Shown: positions 1-8,578, counted from the first letter of the stretch. The stretch is 35,197 nucleotides of DNA from Pseudomonadota bacterium (GCA_027364845.1 DAHXOO010000005.1:1-35197); one strand, 5' to 3'. A program made the numbers and translations. The notes: a model not told the origin generated them from the letters alone.

Positions 1-16
1 CATCCCGGCTCTATCG

Positions 17-35
17 AAAACCTGCCATTTGGCAG
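17..35 (-). terminator. Rho-independent terminator of the att-like ABC operon
   Basis: Read on the minus strand, a 5-bp GC-rich stem (CTGCC/GGCAG) with an AAAT loop is followed by G and then TTTT. It lies about 115 nt beyond the stop codon at 150. The rest of 1-149 shows no coding signal; a second small hairpin (TCCGG/CCGGA, 110-124) lacks a T run. The orientation fits termination of the minus-strand operon. Confidence 0.55.
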
Positions 36-149
36 CGTCAACCCGAATGCCCGCAGTAGGGCGAGGCTTCATGGTGTTTCGCGCAACTTTCCCAGCAGTT
101 GCGGTGAAGTCCGGTTAAGCCGGAGAGCGTTGTCGCTGCGGCACGATCA

Positions 150-1328
150 TCACTGGCGGGGCGGCTGAACCCGGGAAGTCGGCGCGTAGCCCGTTAGTTC
201 GACATAGCCTTCGCCTCTGATCAGATGTCCAGCGTAATAGCCATGCACGTCGACTGCGCCTTCCCAGTATCGTACCCCGACGTCGAGTTCCTGATCCGCA
301 AGGATCGGTGTTACATCGAGCGTCAAGTGTTCAGATTTGATGAACAAACGCCAGCGTGCCGGATAAGTGCCGCCGAGTGGGCTTAGCCAGTGCTTGAGGA
401 CTTGGATGCGCACATCCGCCGTGGTCAGTCGCATCACCTTCCCCCGCCGATCAACGAGACTTCCTTGGCTCAAAGGATCGGTGGCGCCATTTTTGCGTCT
501 CAAGCGGTAGAACATCAGATCAGATCCGTCCGACAGCTGCAGCCCGAACCAGTCCCAGCCGGCCTCGTCGGGCGCCAGTGTGCTCGTGCTCCACTCACGA
601 TCCAGCCACGATAGGCCTTTTACGGCAAATGATCGTCCGTTCAGGGACAAGGTTCCACGGGTCTCCAGACGCGGAATCGAGTAGTAATACGATGCGTTAC
701 CCGGGGCGAGGCCTTTGCGACTCAGGCCGTGACTGCCTTGCAGCACGGGAGCAAGCAGTGGAGTGAGGTTAAGATTCAGGGATACGTTCTTGGCGTCCGC
801 ATGCAAGTGCCATGGCCATTCTGTGCCGGCAGATGCCCCGACACCCCAGTTGTACACCCAGACCCGGAAGGGCGCAGCCTGTGTGCCGGCAAGGCCGATG
901 GCGGCGCGTGCCTCCTGCTGGAAGAAACGGAAGCGCTTTCCTGCAGGGTCGGTCACCGCAAAGTGAGCTACATACACCTGGTTGGTCGACCAGCGGGACG
1001 GACTCTGTATGGCATGTGGACTCAGGGAAAAGCGGAACAGGGTTAGTTCGTAGCCGAAACGCTGCCCGTGAGCGCTGTCGAGATTTCCAGTGAAATACCA
1101 CCACTCGGTCTTGAACGCACGATGCGGACCGAAATCGTGGGGAAACCGGAATGTGCGCGGGTGATCAGCGCGCGCGTAGCCGCTTGCGGTTCCGGTTCCG
1201 AGCACTGTCTCCAAATCCGGCGCCGGCAACGCAGTCCGCTCCTGTGCATCGTGCGCAAATGTCGTCATTCCGGTGCCGAGCGAAACCAGCGCCAGCATCA
1301 GCCAGACTTGCCCTCGCCGCACGCTCAT
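150..1328 (-). CDS. AttH/CrtC-like secreted lipocalin-fold protein
   Basis: This 392-residue protein belongs to the AttH/carotenoid 1,2-hydratase (CrtC-like) lipocalin-type family. Residues 1-25 form a signal peptide with a hydrophobic core ending near AHA, so the protein should be exported. Family hallmarks are EWWYFTGNL near residue 75, SWLDREWS in the middle, and YWEGAV and GEGYVELTGY near the C-terminus. The ATG at 1328 overlaps the permease stop (ATGA), which fixes the start; the open frame upstream of it is only the overlap with the permease. Its position behind an ABC ATPase and an FtsX-type permease matches the attEFGH arrangement known from Pseudomonas and Vibrio, where AttH is the exported partner. 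A hydratase activity on isoprenoids is possible by homology, but no other carotenoid gene is present, so the substrate is unknown. Confidence 0.85.
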   Translation of the reverse strand: MSVRRGQVWLMLALVSLGTGMTTFAHDAQERTALPAPDLETVLGTGTASGYARADHPRTFRFPHDFGPHRAFKTEWWYFTGNLDSAHGQRFGYELTLFRFSLSPHAIQSPSRWSTNQVYVAHFAVTDPAGKRFRFFQQEARAAIGLAGTQAAPFRVWVYNWGVGASAGTEWPWHLHADAKNVSLNLNLTPLLAPVLQGSHGLSRKGLAPGNASYYYSIPRLETRGTLSLNGRSFAVKGLSWLDREWSTSTLAPDEAGWDWFGLQLSDGSDLMFYRLRRKNGATDPLSQGSLVDRRGKVMRLTTADVRIQVLKHWLSPLGGTYPARWRLFIKSEHLTLDVTPILADQELDVGVRYWEGAVDVHGYYAGHLIRGEGYVELTGYAPTSRVQPPRQ

Positions 1329-3868
1329 TCCTCTCTCAGGGCATCTGCTGGACTTACGCGCGCCATGCGCAAGCCTGGGTAAAAACCGGCAATCAGTGCC
1401 GCCACGACGGCAAGGATCAGGGCCTGAATCAGCACACCCGGCATGACCAGCGTCTCCATGCTCCAGCCAAATGCGCGGCGGTTTATCACATGAATCAACA
1501 GCAGCGCCAGCGCGAGGCCGACCGGAAGCGCCAGCAGTCCTGCGCAAAATCCCATGAATCCGGTCTGGAGGGTGACCAGTCCCCATATCTGCATCGGGGT
1601 AAAGCCTGTCGCCCGTAGCACCGCCAGCTCGTGAGATCGCTCGAGCTGCAGGGCCATGAGTGCACTCAGTATTCCGACTACGGCGATCACCATTGCCAAT
1701 ACCCTGAGCACATTGGTGATCGCGAAGGTTTGGTCGAATATCTTGATCGAGGCGGAGCGGATCGCGCGGTTGGAGCGTACAAAGAGCGCCTGCCTGTGCG
1801 CGGCCGCAGTGCGCACTTTGCTGATTGTCTTTTGCATCGATACTCCGGGCCCGAGATACAGTCCGAGCGAACTGATGCCATGGTCGTTGAAATCGCGTTC
1901 GTAGAGCCGGCGGTGCATCAGCACGATGCCCTGTTCGGACCCGTAATCGTAGAAAATACCGGCAACCGGAAGCGACTTGTAGCCACGGTTGGTGCGCAGT
2001 TGCACATGCCCGCCCACGCGCAGCCGGTTGCGGTAGGCATAGGGCTCTGACACAAGCACGGCATGGCCGGAATTGAATTCAGACCAGGCCGTCTGAGCGT
2101 CACCGTTCTTGAGCCGGAAGCGCGGCATGTGACCGGGGGCGAAATCCACCGCGAGAATCTGGGTCAGGCCGCGGGTCGATTCCACGGTAACCCGCCGTCC
2201 ACTGGTTATTCCAGAGATGCCGGAGATGCGCGCGACGCGCGCGATGATCTTGGGGTCGATGGTTGGCGGTGTGCTGCCGGGATCAATCTGCGGTACGGAG
2301 ACGTAGATATCCGCACTCAGGGTGGCAGCCAGCCATTGCTGCACCGTGGCGCGAAAGCTTCCGACCATGACCCCGACGCCAACCGTCGTTGCGACAGCTA
2401 GCATAAGGGCGGATATCGCGACTCCGGTGCGGCTCAGTGAGGTCGTGATCCCGCGCAAGGCGTAACGCGCAAGCATGCCGCCGGCCGGTCCTGGTGCCCG
2501 GCTCAGAAGCAGTCTGACGACTATGCTCATCCACGCCACTGTCAGTGGCGCGACGAACGCAAGTCCCAGGATGACCATGAACAGCACGGCGAAACCGAGA
2601 ATCAGACTCCTCGTTGGCAGCATGAGAAGCAGCAGCGCTGCTGCTGCCAGCGCACAGCCTGCAAGTGCCAGGCGCGGCGCTAGGACTTGCGCCTGCTGTT
2701 CGATCGTCGAATGGCGCATCGCAGTTCCGGGTTCGGAGCCGGATGCCTCGAGCGCTGGGACTAGCGATGCTAGAACGGTCGCGCCTAGCCCGAGGGCGAC
2801 CCCTTCCGCAAGGGGTGCGGGAGTGATTAGCAATCGAGTAACCGACACCACGAAGTACAGATCGTTAATCGTGCGCGTGACCAGATGCACGAGGGTCTCT
2901 CCCAGTCCGATTCCCAGGACAAGCCCCGCAATCGTGCCGATCGTTCCGAGAACCACCGCCTCGGTGAGCACCGTCGCAAACACTTCACGCTGGGTCACCC
3001 CCATCGCGCGCAGCATGCCGATGAGTTGCCGTCGCTGCAGCACGGCGAACGTCATGGTGTTGTAGATCAGGAACATGCCCACGACCAATGCCAGAAGGCT
3101 CATGGCGGTAAGATTGGTTCGGAACGCGCGGGTCATCTGAACCAGAGCCCCGGTGCGTGCTTGCGTCGGCAGGATCCGGGTCCCTGCGGGCAGGAATCCG
3201 GTGATCCGCGCGCGCATGCGTTGCCCCGTTACGCCTTGCGGGAGTGAGAGATTGATCCAGCTCAATCTACCGATCCTTCCCGTCAGGATCTGAGCCGTCG
3301 AAATATCGGTGATCGCGAGTCCGTCTTCCGCTGCTGCATCCGTTTTCGGGAGCAGCCCAGCCAGGATCGCGGTGTGGCTGCGGCCGGCATATTGCACCGT
3401 GAAGCGTTTGCCCACCTTCAGGCTCAGACGGCGGGCTGTAGCGGGCGCGAGCAGAAGCGTCCCTGGTTCGACCAGCAGTCGCCGGATGGCTTCCGCGTCG
3501 ATGCCGGAAAAGCGTCCCCCGGAGCGGTCCTCGGCGAACGGATCAATGCCGAGGACATGCAGAGTCTCGCCGCCGGCTTCGGCATAGCCGTCGACGATCG
3601 GAGCGCTACCCTCGATCCCTTCATTCACACGAAGGCGGGTGTACAGGCGTTCCGCTACGCCCGTGGGTCCACCGACTATCCGGTCGGTCGCGCCGCCGGA
3701 AACTGTTTTCGAAGACAGACGGAATGCGCGGATGGCGCTGGTATTCGCAAGTCCGACTGCGACTACCACCGCGACACCGAGGGCAATGCCGAGAACGGCG
3801 AAAAATATCTGCCAGGGATGGTGAGACAGGAAGCGGAAGTTCGCCCGCCACACCATTGCGGACATCAA
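1325..3868 (-). CDS. Fused FtsX-type ABC transporter permease (AttFG-like)
   Basis: This 847-residue inner-membrane protein carries two FtsX/MacB permease halves. An N-terminal helix (about residues 15-40) is followed by a large periplasmic domain. A first FtsX block follows (TMSLLALVVGMFLIYN region, with the cytoplasmic coupling segment QRRQLIGMLRAMGVT). A second helix set and periplasmic domain come next, and a C-terminal FtsX block includes ERSHELAVLRATGFT and ends in SPADALREE. The duplicated coupling segments show that one polypeptide supplies both membrane halves, whereas AttF and AttG are separate in the named cluster. The ATG at 3868 overlaps the ATPase stop codon by 4 bp and the 3' end overlaps attH by 4 bp, implying translational coupling. 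Related YbbP/LolCE-type systems act on lipids or lipoproteins in the outer leaflet; the substrate here is not evident. Confidence 0.88.
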   Translation of the reverse strand: MMSAMVWRANFRFLSHHPWQIFFAVLGIALGVAVVVAVGLANTSAIRAFRLSSKTVSGGATDRIVGGPTGVAERLYTRLRVNEGIEGSAPIVDGYAEAGGETLHVLGIDPFAEDRSGGRFSGIDAEAIRRLLVEPGTLLLAPATARRLSLKVGKRFTVQYAGRSHTAILAGLLPKTDAAAEDGLAITDISTAQILTGRIGRLSWINLSLPQGVTGQRMRARITGFLPAGTRILPTQARTGALVQMTRAFRTNLTAMSLLALVVGMFLIYNTMTFAVLQRRQLIGMLRAMGVTQREVFATVLTEAVVLGTIGTIAGLVLGIGLGETLVHLVTRTINDLYFVVSVTRLLITPAPLAEGVALGLGATVLASLVPALEASGSEPGTAMRHSTIEQQAQVLAPRLALAGCALAAAALLLLMLPTRSLILGFAVLFMVILGLAFVAPLTVAWMSIVVRLLLSRAPGPAGGMLARYALRGITTSLSRTGVAISALMLAVATTVGVGVMVGSFRATVQQWLAATLSADIYVSVPQIDPGSTPPTIDPKIIARVARISGISGITSGRRVTVESTRGLTQILAVDFAPGHMPRFRLKNGDAQTAWSEFNSGHAVLVSEPYAYRNRLRVGGHVQLRTNRGYKSLPVAGIFYDYGSEQGIVLMHRRLYERDFNDHGISSLGLYLGPGVSMQKTISKVRTAAAHRQALFVRSNRAIRSASIKIFDQTFAITNVLRVLAMVIAVVGILSALMALQLERSHELAVLRATGFTPMQIWGLVTLQTGFMGFCAGLLALPVGLALALLLIHVINRRAFGWSMETLVMPGVLIQALILAVVAALIAGFYPGLRMARVSPADALREE

Positions 3869-4554
3869 TCCGTCTCCGCCTGTTTGTTCACGATGCGGCC
3901 ATTCTCGAGTGTCAGTACGCGGTCAGCCTGGCGCGCGACATCATAAGAATGGGTGACCATCAGAAGCGCCCGGCGCGTCGTCCGAGCCAGGGATTCCATC
4001 AGTCGCAGCATCTGATCGCCGGTGGTGCTGTCGAGGTTTCCGGTCGGTTCGTCGGCCAGCAGCAGAAGCGGATCGTGCGCCAGCGCCCGCGCAATGGCCA
4101 CCCGCTGCTGCTCCCCGCCAGACAGCCGGTCCGGAAAGGATGCGTGCCTGTCTTCCAGCCCCACGGCCGCGAGCAGTTCGTACGCACGCGCGTGGTCCAG
4201 CCGGTTGAGTTCAATCGGCAGCAGCAGGTTTTCCACCACGGTCAGCGTCGGGATAAGATTGAAGAACTGGTAGACGAAGCCGATGTTCCTGCGTCGGAAC
4301 AGGGTGCGCTCGCGTTCCGTCAGGCGCGTGATACTGCTGCCATTCACACGGATGTCGCCGCTGTCGGGTCGGTCTATGCCACTGATGAGGTTCAGAAGTG
4401 TGGACTTCCCGCATCCGCTGCGGCCGACAAGTGCAACCCACTCGCCAGGTTGTACGTCCAGGTCGAGTCCGTGCAGGACGACCCGTGTCCGGTCTCCCTC
4501 GCGGTAACTGCGGTCGACGCCACGCAGCGATACGACAGGCTGGTCGGGTTCCAT
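3865..4554 (-). CDS. LolD/MacB-type ABC transporter ATPase (AttE-like)
   Basis: This 229-residue nucleotide-binding protein of the LolD/MacB/FtsE group powers the adjacent FtsX-type permease. It has Walker A GRSGCGKS (44-51), signature LSGGE (144-148), Walker B LLLLADEP (163-170) and the switch histidine in THSYD (about 202). I chose the ATG at 4554 because the protein then begins right before the first strand of the domain ([12 protein letters not shown]), the family's usual layout. An ATG at 4620 is in frame, but neither start has a convincing ribosome-binding site. It is the first gene of the three-gene operon, with 4-bp overlaps between genes. The upstream 208 bp hold a repeated 12-mer and a palindrome that may be operators. 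Confidence 0.9.
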   Translation of the reverse strand: MEPDQPVVSLRGVDRSYREGDRTRVVLHGLDLDVQPGEWVALVGRSGCGKSTLLNLISGIDRPDSGDIRVNGSSITRLTERERTLFRRRNIGFVYQFFNLIPTLTVVENLLLPIELNRLDHARAYELLAAVGLEDRHASFPDRLSGGEQQRVAIARALAHDPLLLLADEPTGNLDSTTGDQMLRLMESLARTTRRALLMVTHSYDVARQADRVLTLENGRIVNKQAETD

Positions 4555-4625
4555 GGCCGTGATTGTCGCGCGCCACGGCGAGGTTGTCACATGGGAAGCG
4601 GTCTGGTGCCATTGGCACATGCCCG

Positions 4626-4704
4626 ATCGGGTATGTGCACCCTGCGTTTCTCGTGTCGGTGCGAAACCGGCGGAGAATCGGGTATGTGTATCATGGACAC
4701 GTAC
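4626..4704. promoter_or_regulatory. Candidate operator: repeated 12-mer plus 23-bp palindrome
   Basis: The 12-mer ATCGGGTATGTG occurs twice, at 4626-4637 and 4677-4688, exactly 51 bp apart (about five helical turns). The second copy runs into an imperfect 23-bp palindrome at 4682-4704, in which seven of eight arm positions match (GTA.GTGT against ACAC.TAC). Both lie in the leader of the minus-strand att-like operon, 72-150 bp before its ATG. The arrangement resembles a two-site operator for a dimeric regulator, but no regulator gene is adjacent. Confidence 0.3.
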
Positions 4705-4762
4705 AGACCGCCGGCGTCAGGACAGAGGGGAACGTCCCACCAGCAGGCCGGCATCAAGTTGA

Positions 4763-5269
4763 TCAGACGCCGAGCACGCCGATGATCCAGCCGACGCCGC
4801 CGGCGGTGACTTCAGGGTGGTGTCTTTCAGCGACCTCTTCAATTTCATGGACGCGTGCTTTCGGCACGTCCACCATCAGCACGATATCGCCGTGGCTGAG
4901 CGCGCTGCGCAGATCGCCGAGATGCGTGCCCGGTACTCGCGATGCGAACAGCACACCAGCGACGATGGTTGCGGTGACCACGAGCAGGGCAACCGCGGTC
5001 CACAGCACAGAATTGCGCGCCAATGCCTGGATCAGTCCGATCAGAGCGATGAAGAAAATAACAAGGTTCGTTATCCAGATCATCTTTCCGATCCGGCCAG
5101 CTGCATCGCGCTGCTGACGTGGTGTGGCCAGGTGCAGCTGGGCGAGTGTCACCCTATGCCCGGGAACGACATGAATGTGGTTGTGGTCGACTCCCGATGC
5201 TTCGATGTCATGCACGACCTGCATCGCGTGGGTTTCATCCGGTAATACGAAAAACAGTCTGCGGTACAT
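4763..5269 (-). CDS. Small membrane protein of unknown function
   Basis: A 168-residue protein. The start at 5269 is firmly supported by a strong Shine-Dalgarno sequence (AAAGGAGG) four bases before the ATG. It has three parts. Residues 1-40 resemble the soluble N-terminal domain of a proteobacterial family of small membrane proteins (MYRRLFFVLPDETHA, then a VxxIHVV strand). Two transmembrane helices lie at about 60-83 and 87-112. The C-terminal segment is soluble, rich in His and Glu (HEIEEVAERHHPEV), and ends in a short hydrophobic tail. The layout recalls DUF1269-like proteins, but I cannot assign a function. It is followed on the same strand by the att-like operon after a 208-bp gap containing candidate operators, so it is probably transcribed separately. 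Confidence 0.75.
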   Translation of the reverse strand: MYRRLFFVLPDETHAMQVVHDIEASGVDHNHIHVVPGHRVTLAQLHLATPRQQRDAAGRIGKMIWITNLVIFFIALIGLIQALARNSVLWTAVALLVVTATIVAGVLFASRVPGTHLGDLRSALSHGDIVLMVDVPKARVHEIEEVAERHHPEVTAGGVGWIIGVLGV

Positions 5270-5550
5270 GCTGCCTCCTTTGCCCGGCGCCAATCGGTGA
5301 TCCGGCTGGTGCCGGTTAGTCGCCGATCCGGACATGTTGGCTAATACCATTCAATGCGGTTGCAACCGCGTTTTTCAACTGCATAAAAAGTATGTCTTTC
5401 CGCGGCTGCTTCCAGGCTGCCGCATACAGAGTGCCCGGGGCTGTCCGATGCGGCGGACGGCTCCGGAAACCAGTAGGGGTAAGGGCTATGGAGTTAAGCC
5501 CGGCCGGAGCGTCGTTCCTTCCGGTCCGTTCGGCTGGGAGGCCCGGCGGC
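5270..5550. other. Intergenic region with several inverted repeats
   Basis: The non-coding DNA between the divergent gene at 5269 and the lexA promoter contains a perfect 14-bp palindrome at 5356-5369 followed by five T residues. Further on lie a hairpin GTCCG/CGGAC at 5443-5458 and a larger stem GCTCCGG/CCGGAGC (5460-5466 with 5504-5510) enclosing GGGCT/AGCCC (5483-5487 with 5497-5501). No convincing ORF is present. The promoter of the minus-strand membrane-protein gene must lie here, but I cannot identify it confidently. Confidence 0.5.
5356..5375 (+). terminator. Perfect palindrome with T run; terminator-like or operator
   Basis: GCGGTTGCAACCGC is a perfect 14-bp palindrome followed by G and five T residues on the plus strand. 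By form it is a rho-independent terminator, yet no plus-strand gene ends upstream. It could instead protect lexA from upstream transcription, or be a regulator site 87 bp upstream of the minus-strand gene that starts at 5269. Confidence 0.35.
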
Positions 5551-5603
5551 TTGCGCCAAGCTTCAATCTATATATAATTACAGTACTGGACTTATATACA
5601 GGA
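5551..5603 (+). promoter_or_regulatory. lexA promoter with overlapping LexA (SOS) box
   Basis: A -35 element TTGCGC (5551-5556) and a perfect -10 TATAAT (5573-5578) are 16 bp apart, placing the transcription start near 5585. The LexA box lies directly over this start: CTG at 5586-5588, ten bases, CAG at 5599-5601 (CTGGACTTATATACAG). It keeps the CTG-N10-CAG core and AT-rich centre of the E. coli-type box. Its right half overlaps the AGGA that serves as the ribosome-binding site for the ATG at 5613. Repressor bound here would block RNA polymerase, so the cassette should be autoregulated and damage-inducible. Confidence 0.85.
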
Positions 5604-5612
5604 TATTGAAAA

Positions 5613-6212
5613 ATGGATGCTTTGACTTCGCGCCAAGCCCAGATTCTGCACATGATACGTCGCTTCATGGCGGATTCAGGTCGGCCACCGACGCGTTTGG
5701 AGATCACCGCCGCGCTCGGCTTCCGATCGCCGAATGCGGCCGAAGATCATCTGCGGGCGCTCGCGCGAAAGGGGGCGATCGAGCTTATACCGGGTACTTC
5801 GCGCGGTATCCGCCTCAAGGAGGAGGGGCTGCCGGTGGTAGGCAGAGTGGCAGCCGGCAGTCCGATTCTGGCGGAAGAGCACATCGAGGACCGCTATCAG
5901 GTTGATCCGGCACTTTTCCGTCCACACGCCGATTATTTTCTGCGGGTACGTGGTCATAGCATGCGCGATGCTGGCATCCTGAACGATGACCTGCTCGCAG
6001 TGCATCGCACGCCCGAGGCGGGCAATGGCCAGATCGTAGTGGCGCGCCTGACAGACGAGGTCACCGTGAAGCGTTTCCAGCGCCGTGGTTACCAGGTACG
6101 GCTGTTGCCGGAGAATCCCGATTTCGAGCCTATCGATATTGATCTGCGGCGCGATGCCTTCGCTATCGAGGGCATTGGCGTGGGCATTTTGCGCAACGGC
6201 AAACTCCGATGA
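5613..6212 (+). CDS. lexA: LexA-family SOS repressor of the imuAB-dnaE2 cassette
   Basis: This 199-residue repressor has a winged-helix DNA-binding domain (1-68) whose recognition helix GFRSPNAAE (36-44) matches E. coli LexA. A C-terminal S24-type self-cleavage domain follows, with the Ala81-Gly82 cleavage bond in VAAGSP, the nucleophile Ser116 in GHSMRD and the general base Lys153 in TVKRF. RecA-stimulated self-cleavage would inactivate it after DNA damage. The start at 5613 has AGGA nine bases upstream, and a LexA box covers its own promoter. The stop codon overlaps the imuA start (ATGA), tying it to the mutagenesis genes as in known lexA-imuA-imuB-dnaE2 cassettes. A second, global lexA may exist elsewhere in the genome; that cannot be judged here. 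Confidence 0.95.
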   Translation: MDALTSRQAQILHMIRRFMADSGRPPTRLEITAALGFRSPNAAEDHLRALARKGAIELIPGTSRGIRLKEEGLPVVGRVAAGSPILAEEHIEDRYQVDPALFRPHADYFLRVRGHSMRDAGILNDDLLAVHRTPEAGNGQIVVARLTDEVTVKRFQRRGYQVRLLPENPDFEPIDIDLRRDAFAIEGIGVGILRNGKLR

Positions 6213-6862
6213 GCCTGCAGGACCTGATACAGGGCGCCGAGGTTTGGCGCGCCAGCGCCGCATCACCGTTTGCTCCGGGGGTGCCCAGCGGTTTTCCGCA
6301 ACTGGATGCGCTGCTGCCTGGGGGCGGTTGGCCATCCGGCACGATCACGGAGATCCTGATTCCGTGTCTGGGTATTGGCGAGTTGCAGTTGTTTTTGCCT
6401 GCTCTCGCGCGACTGAGTCATGGCAACCGCTGGCTCACCTTCATTGCACCGCCGCATATTCCCTATGCCCCGGCGCTGGCGGCGGCGCAGGTGGATTTGT
6501 CGCGGGTGTTGCTGGTTCATCCGCGCGCCACTATCGACGGGCTGTGGGCAGTGGAGCAGTCCTTGCGTGCCGGTACCTGCGGTGCGGTACTGGCCTGGCC
6601 GGCGGCCGCCGATGTGCGTGCCCTGCGGCGTTTGCAACTGGCGGCGGAGGCGGGTAGGTCCTGGGGTGTGCTGTTTCGTCCAGGGCAGACGGCTGTTGCA
6701 GGTTCTTCCGCCGCACTGCGCCTGCAGCTTGTACCCACCCCTGGTGGCATCGACGTATACATCCTGAAGCGGCGCGGTGGCTGGCCGGTTGGGCCGGTGT
6801 CGTTGGACCTGAGATTGAATCATGCTGTGGCTATGCCTGTATCTGCCGGATCTTGCGCTTGA
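6209..6862 (+). CDS. imuA: ImuA, RecA-like accessory protein of translesion synthesis
   Basis: This 217-residue protein of the ImuA family works with ImuB and DnaE2 in damage-induced mutagenesis. The family hallmark near the N-terminus, [14 protein letters not shown] (36-49), sits where RecA has its Walker A region but lacks a GKT/S triplet, so ATP binding may be lost. The central part (residues 60-175) follows the RecA/SulA-like alpha-beta pattern, ending in LLFRPG-type strands. The ATG overlaps the lexA stop, and the 3' end overlaps the start of imuB by 41 bp, so the three genes form one translationally coupled unit under the SOS promoter at 5551. The basic segment [18 protein letters not shown] near the C-terminus is typical of the family. 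Confidence 0.9.
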   Translation: MSLQDLIQGAEVWRASAASPFAPGVPSGFPQLDALLPGGGWPSGTITEILIPCLGIGELQLFLPALARLSHGNRWLTFIAPPHIPYAPALAAAQVDLSRVLLVHPRATIDGLWAVEQSLRAGTCGAVLAWPAAADVRALRRLQLAAEAGRSWGVLFRPGQTAVAGSSAALRLQLVPTPGGIDVYILKRRGGWPVGPVSLDLRLNHAVAMPVSAGSCA

Positions 6863-8303
6863 GATATTTACTCGCGGTGTGCCGGCAACTGATCCACTGG
6901 TCGTGGTTTACGGCAATGGACGTAATCGGCGGGTGGCATTGTGCAATGCCGCCGCGCGTCGCCGTGGCATACAGCCGGACATGGGCCTGAATGCGGCGCA
7001 TGCACTTGCCGGCTCATTACAGGTATGCGAGCGTGATGGAGAATCTGAACGTGCCGCGCTCGACCGTCTTGCAGCCTGGGCCGGTCAGTTCACCTCTGTC
7101 GTCAGCCAGATGCCACCGCAGGTGCTGTTGCTGGAAGTGGCCGGCAGCTGCCGGCTGTTCGGTGGCCTGGAACAATTGAGAGAGGCAGTTAGCCAAGGGG
7201 TTTCGGAACTCGGCTATTGTGTGTCTCTGGCAGTTGCGCCGACACCGCTTGCTGCTTTATGGCTGGCGCATGCCGGTTGCGAGATATGTGTTACCAGGCA
7301 GACCACGCTTGCTGCCGTGCTAGCCCCCCTGTCATTCGCGTGCCTCGGCCTGACTGCGAAGCAGGGCGAGACGCTGCATGGAATGGGAGTACATACGATT
7401 GGTGAATGCCTGCGTCTGCCACGAGACGGGTTAGCGCGACGCATGGGGCCGGAGTTGATCCACGTCCTCGACCGTGCCCTGGGACGCATTCCGGATCCAC
7501 GTCCGGCGTTTGTTGCGCCATCCGGGTTTGCGAGCAGTCTGCCGCTGCCGGGTGCGGTAAGTGCGGTCGAAGGGCTGCTGTTTCCTCTACGCCGATTGCT
7601 GATCGAACTCGAGGGGTTTTTACGTGCGCGCGATGCCGGCGCGCGTTCCCTGACGTTATCGTTGCATCACACGGCGGTCGGGGCTACACGGGTGGGGCTC
7701 GAGCTTGCGACGCCGTCGCGCGATGCAGCATATCTGGCGATGCTTCTGCGCGAGCGTCTGGAGCGCGTTGCATTGTCTGCGCCGGTGGAGGAGGTTTCGT
7801 TGCGTGCCGCGGATCCATGCCCGCTTGCCTTGCACAGTCTTGATTTCTTTGTGCCTGCGCATGCGGCGGAGGAGGCGCTTATTGAACGTCTGCGCGCGCG
7901 CCTGGGGAGGGATGCAGTACGTGGCTTGTGCCAGGTGGCGGAACACCGTCCGGAACGGGCCTGGACCTATGCTGAGCCGGGGGGTGATGCAACAACCCGC
8001 GGCGGGTCCGGCCGGCGGCTGTCACAACGCAGCGCATGTGCATCTCGAGGAGCAGGAGACCGGAATCGACCTCTGTGGCTACTGCATGAACCGATGCTGC
8101 TGGAAATGCGCGACGAACATCCGTATCTCGATGGCGTGCTGGTGCTTGGGCGGGAATGGGAACGTATCGAAAGCGGCTGGTGGGACGGGCAGGACGTCGC
8201 GCGTGATTACTTTATCGCCCGTAGCGAGCAAGGCATGCGGTTATGGGTGTACCGGGAGCTTGCAGGTGAGTATCGCTGGTTTCTCCACGGTGTGTTTGGC
8301 TGA
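6822..8303 (+). CDS. imuB: ImuB, catalytically inactive Y-family polymerase homologue
   Basis: A 493-residue member of the Y-family DNA polymerase fold that serves as a hub linking DnaE2, ImuA and the beta clamp. It begins [16 protein letters not shown]. The usual catalytic Asp of the first motif is missing, and the second catalytic motif has become LLLEVAGSCRLFGG (102-115) without the Asp-Glu pair, as expected for a non-catalytic ImuB. FASSLPLPG near residue 240 could be a clamp-binding-like motif, but that is inference. The C-terminal part keeps the family's conserved segments RPLWLLHEP, ESGWWDG, RDYFIAR and RLWVYREL. The start overlaps imuA. The ORF is intact despite a low-complexity Gly/Arg/Ser stretch before RPLWLL. 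Confidence 0.93.
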   Translation: MLWLCLYLPDLALEIFTRGVPATDPLVVVYGNGRNRRVALCNAAARRRGIQPDMGLNAAHALAGSLQVCERDGESERAALDRLAAWAGQFTSVVSQMPPQVLLLEVAGSCRLFGGLEQLREAVSQGVSELGYCVSLAVAPTPLAALWLAHAGCEICVTRQTTLAAVLAPLSFACLGLTAKQGETLHGMGVHTIGECLRLPRDGLARRMGPELIHVLDRALGRIPDPRPAFVAPSGFASSLPLPGAVSAVEGLLFPLRRLLIELEGFLRARDAGARSLTLSLHHTAVGATRVGLELATPSRDAAYLAMLLRERLERVALSAPVEEVSLRAADPCPLALHSLDFFVPAHAAEEALIERLRARLGRDAVRGLCQVAEHRPERAWTYAEPGGDATTRGGSGRRLSQRSACASRGAGDRNRPLWLLHEPMLLEMRDEHPYLDGVLVLGREWERIESGWWDGQDVARDYFIARSEQGMRLWVYRELAGEYRWFLHGVFG

Positions 8304-8578
8304 GCGCCGGCAATGTGGTTATGGTGTGGACCGCAGGTGCAAAGAAAGATTTCAGATTGGGGGAGGGGTTGCACAACTGCCGCGGCGACGCGCGGAGTGC
8401 AGTCTCGACCGGGATGTTTCAGCGGTAACCCGGGAGAATCCAGACACCCCATGTTGGCCACCTTCAAAACCCACGGCCTTGACCCATGGGAACGTTCAGC
8501 ACGGATGGCAGAATCTTTCGTGGGGCGACCCGCCTGTTTTGGTTGTGCCGGCCTGATATGCCGGCTGCGGATGTCATC
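8304..8578 (+). other. imuB-dnaE2 spacer with a hairpin before the start codon
   Basis: This gap is unusually long for this otherwise overlapping cassette. It contains a perfect 6-bp stem-loop (GCCGGC, loop CTGATAT, GCCGGC) at 8547-8565, 13 bases before the chosen dnaE2 ATG; an alternative in-frame ATG (8558) sits in its loop. I found no CTG-N10-CAG LexA box and no convincing promoter, so dnaE2 probably depends on readthrough from the lexA promoter. Open frames here have no recognisable protein features. Confidence 0.5.

Noticed and set aside
4753-4763. ATCAA next to GTTGAT, considered as an FNR site
   Set aside because: The half-sites face the wrong way and are only one base apart; they overlap the 3' end of the minus-strand gene.
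8019-8032. CTG and CAG half-sites inside imuB, considered as a LexA box
   Set aside because: The spacing is eight bases, not ten, and the centre is not AT-rich.
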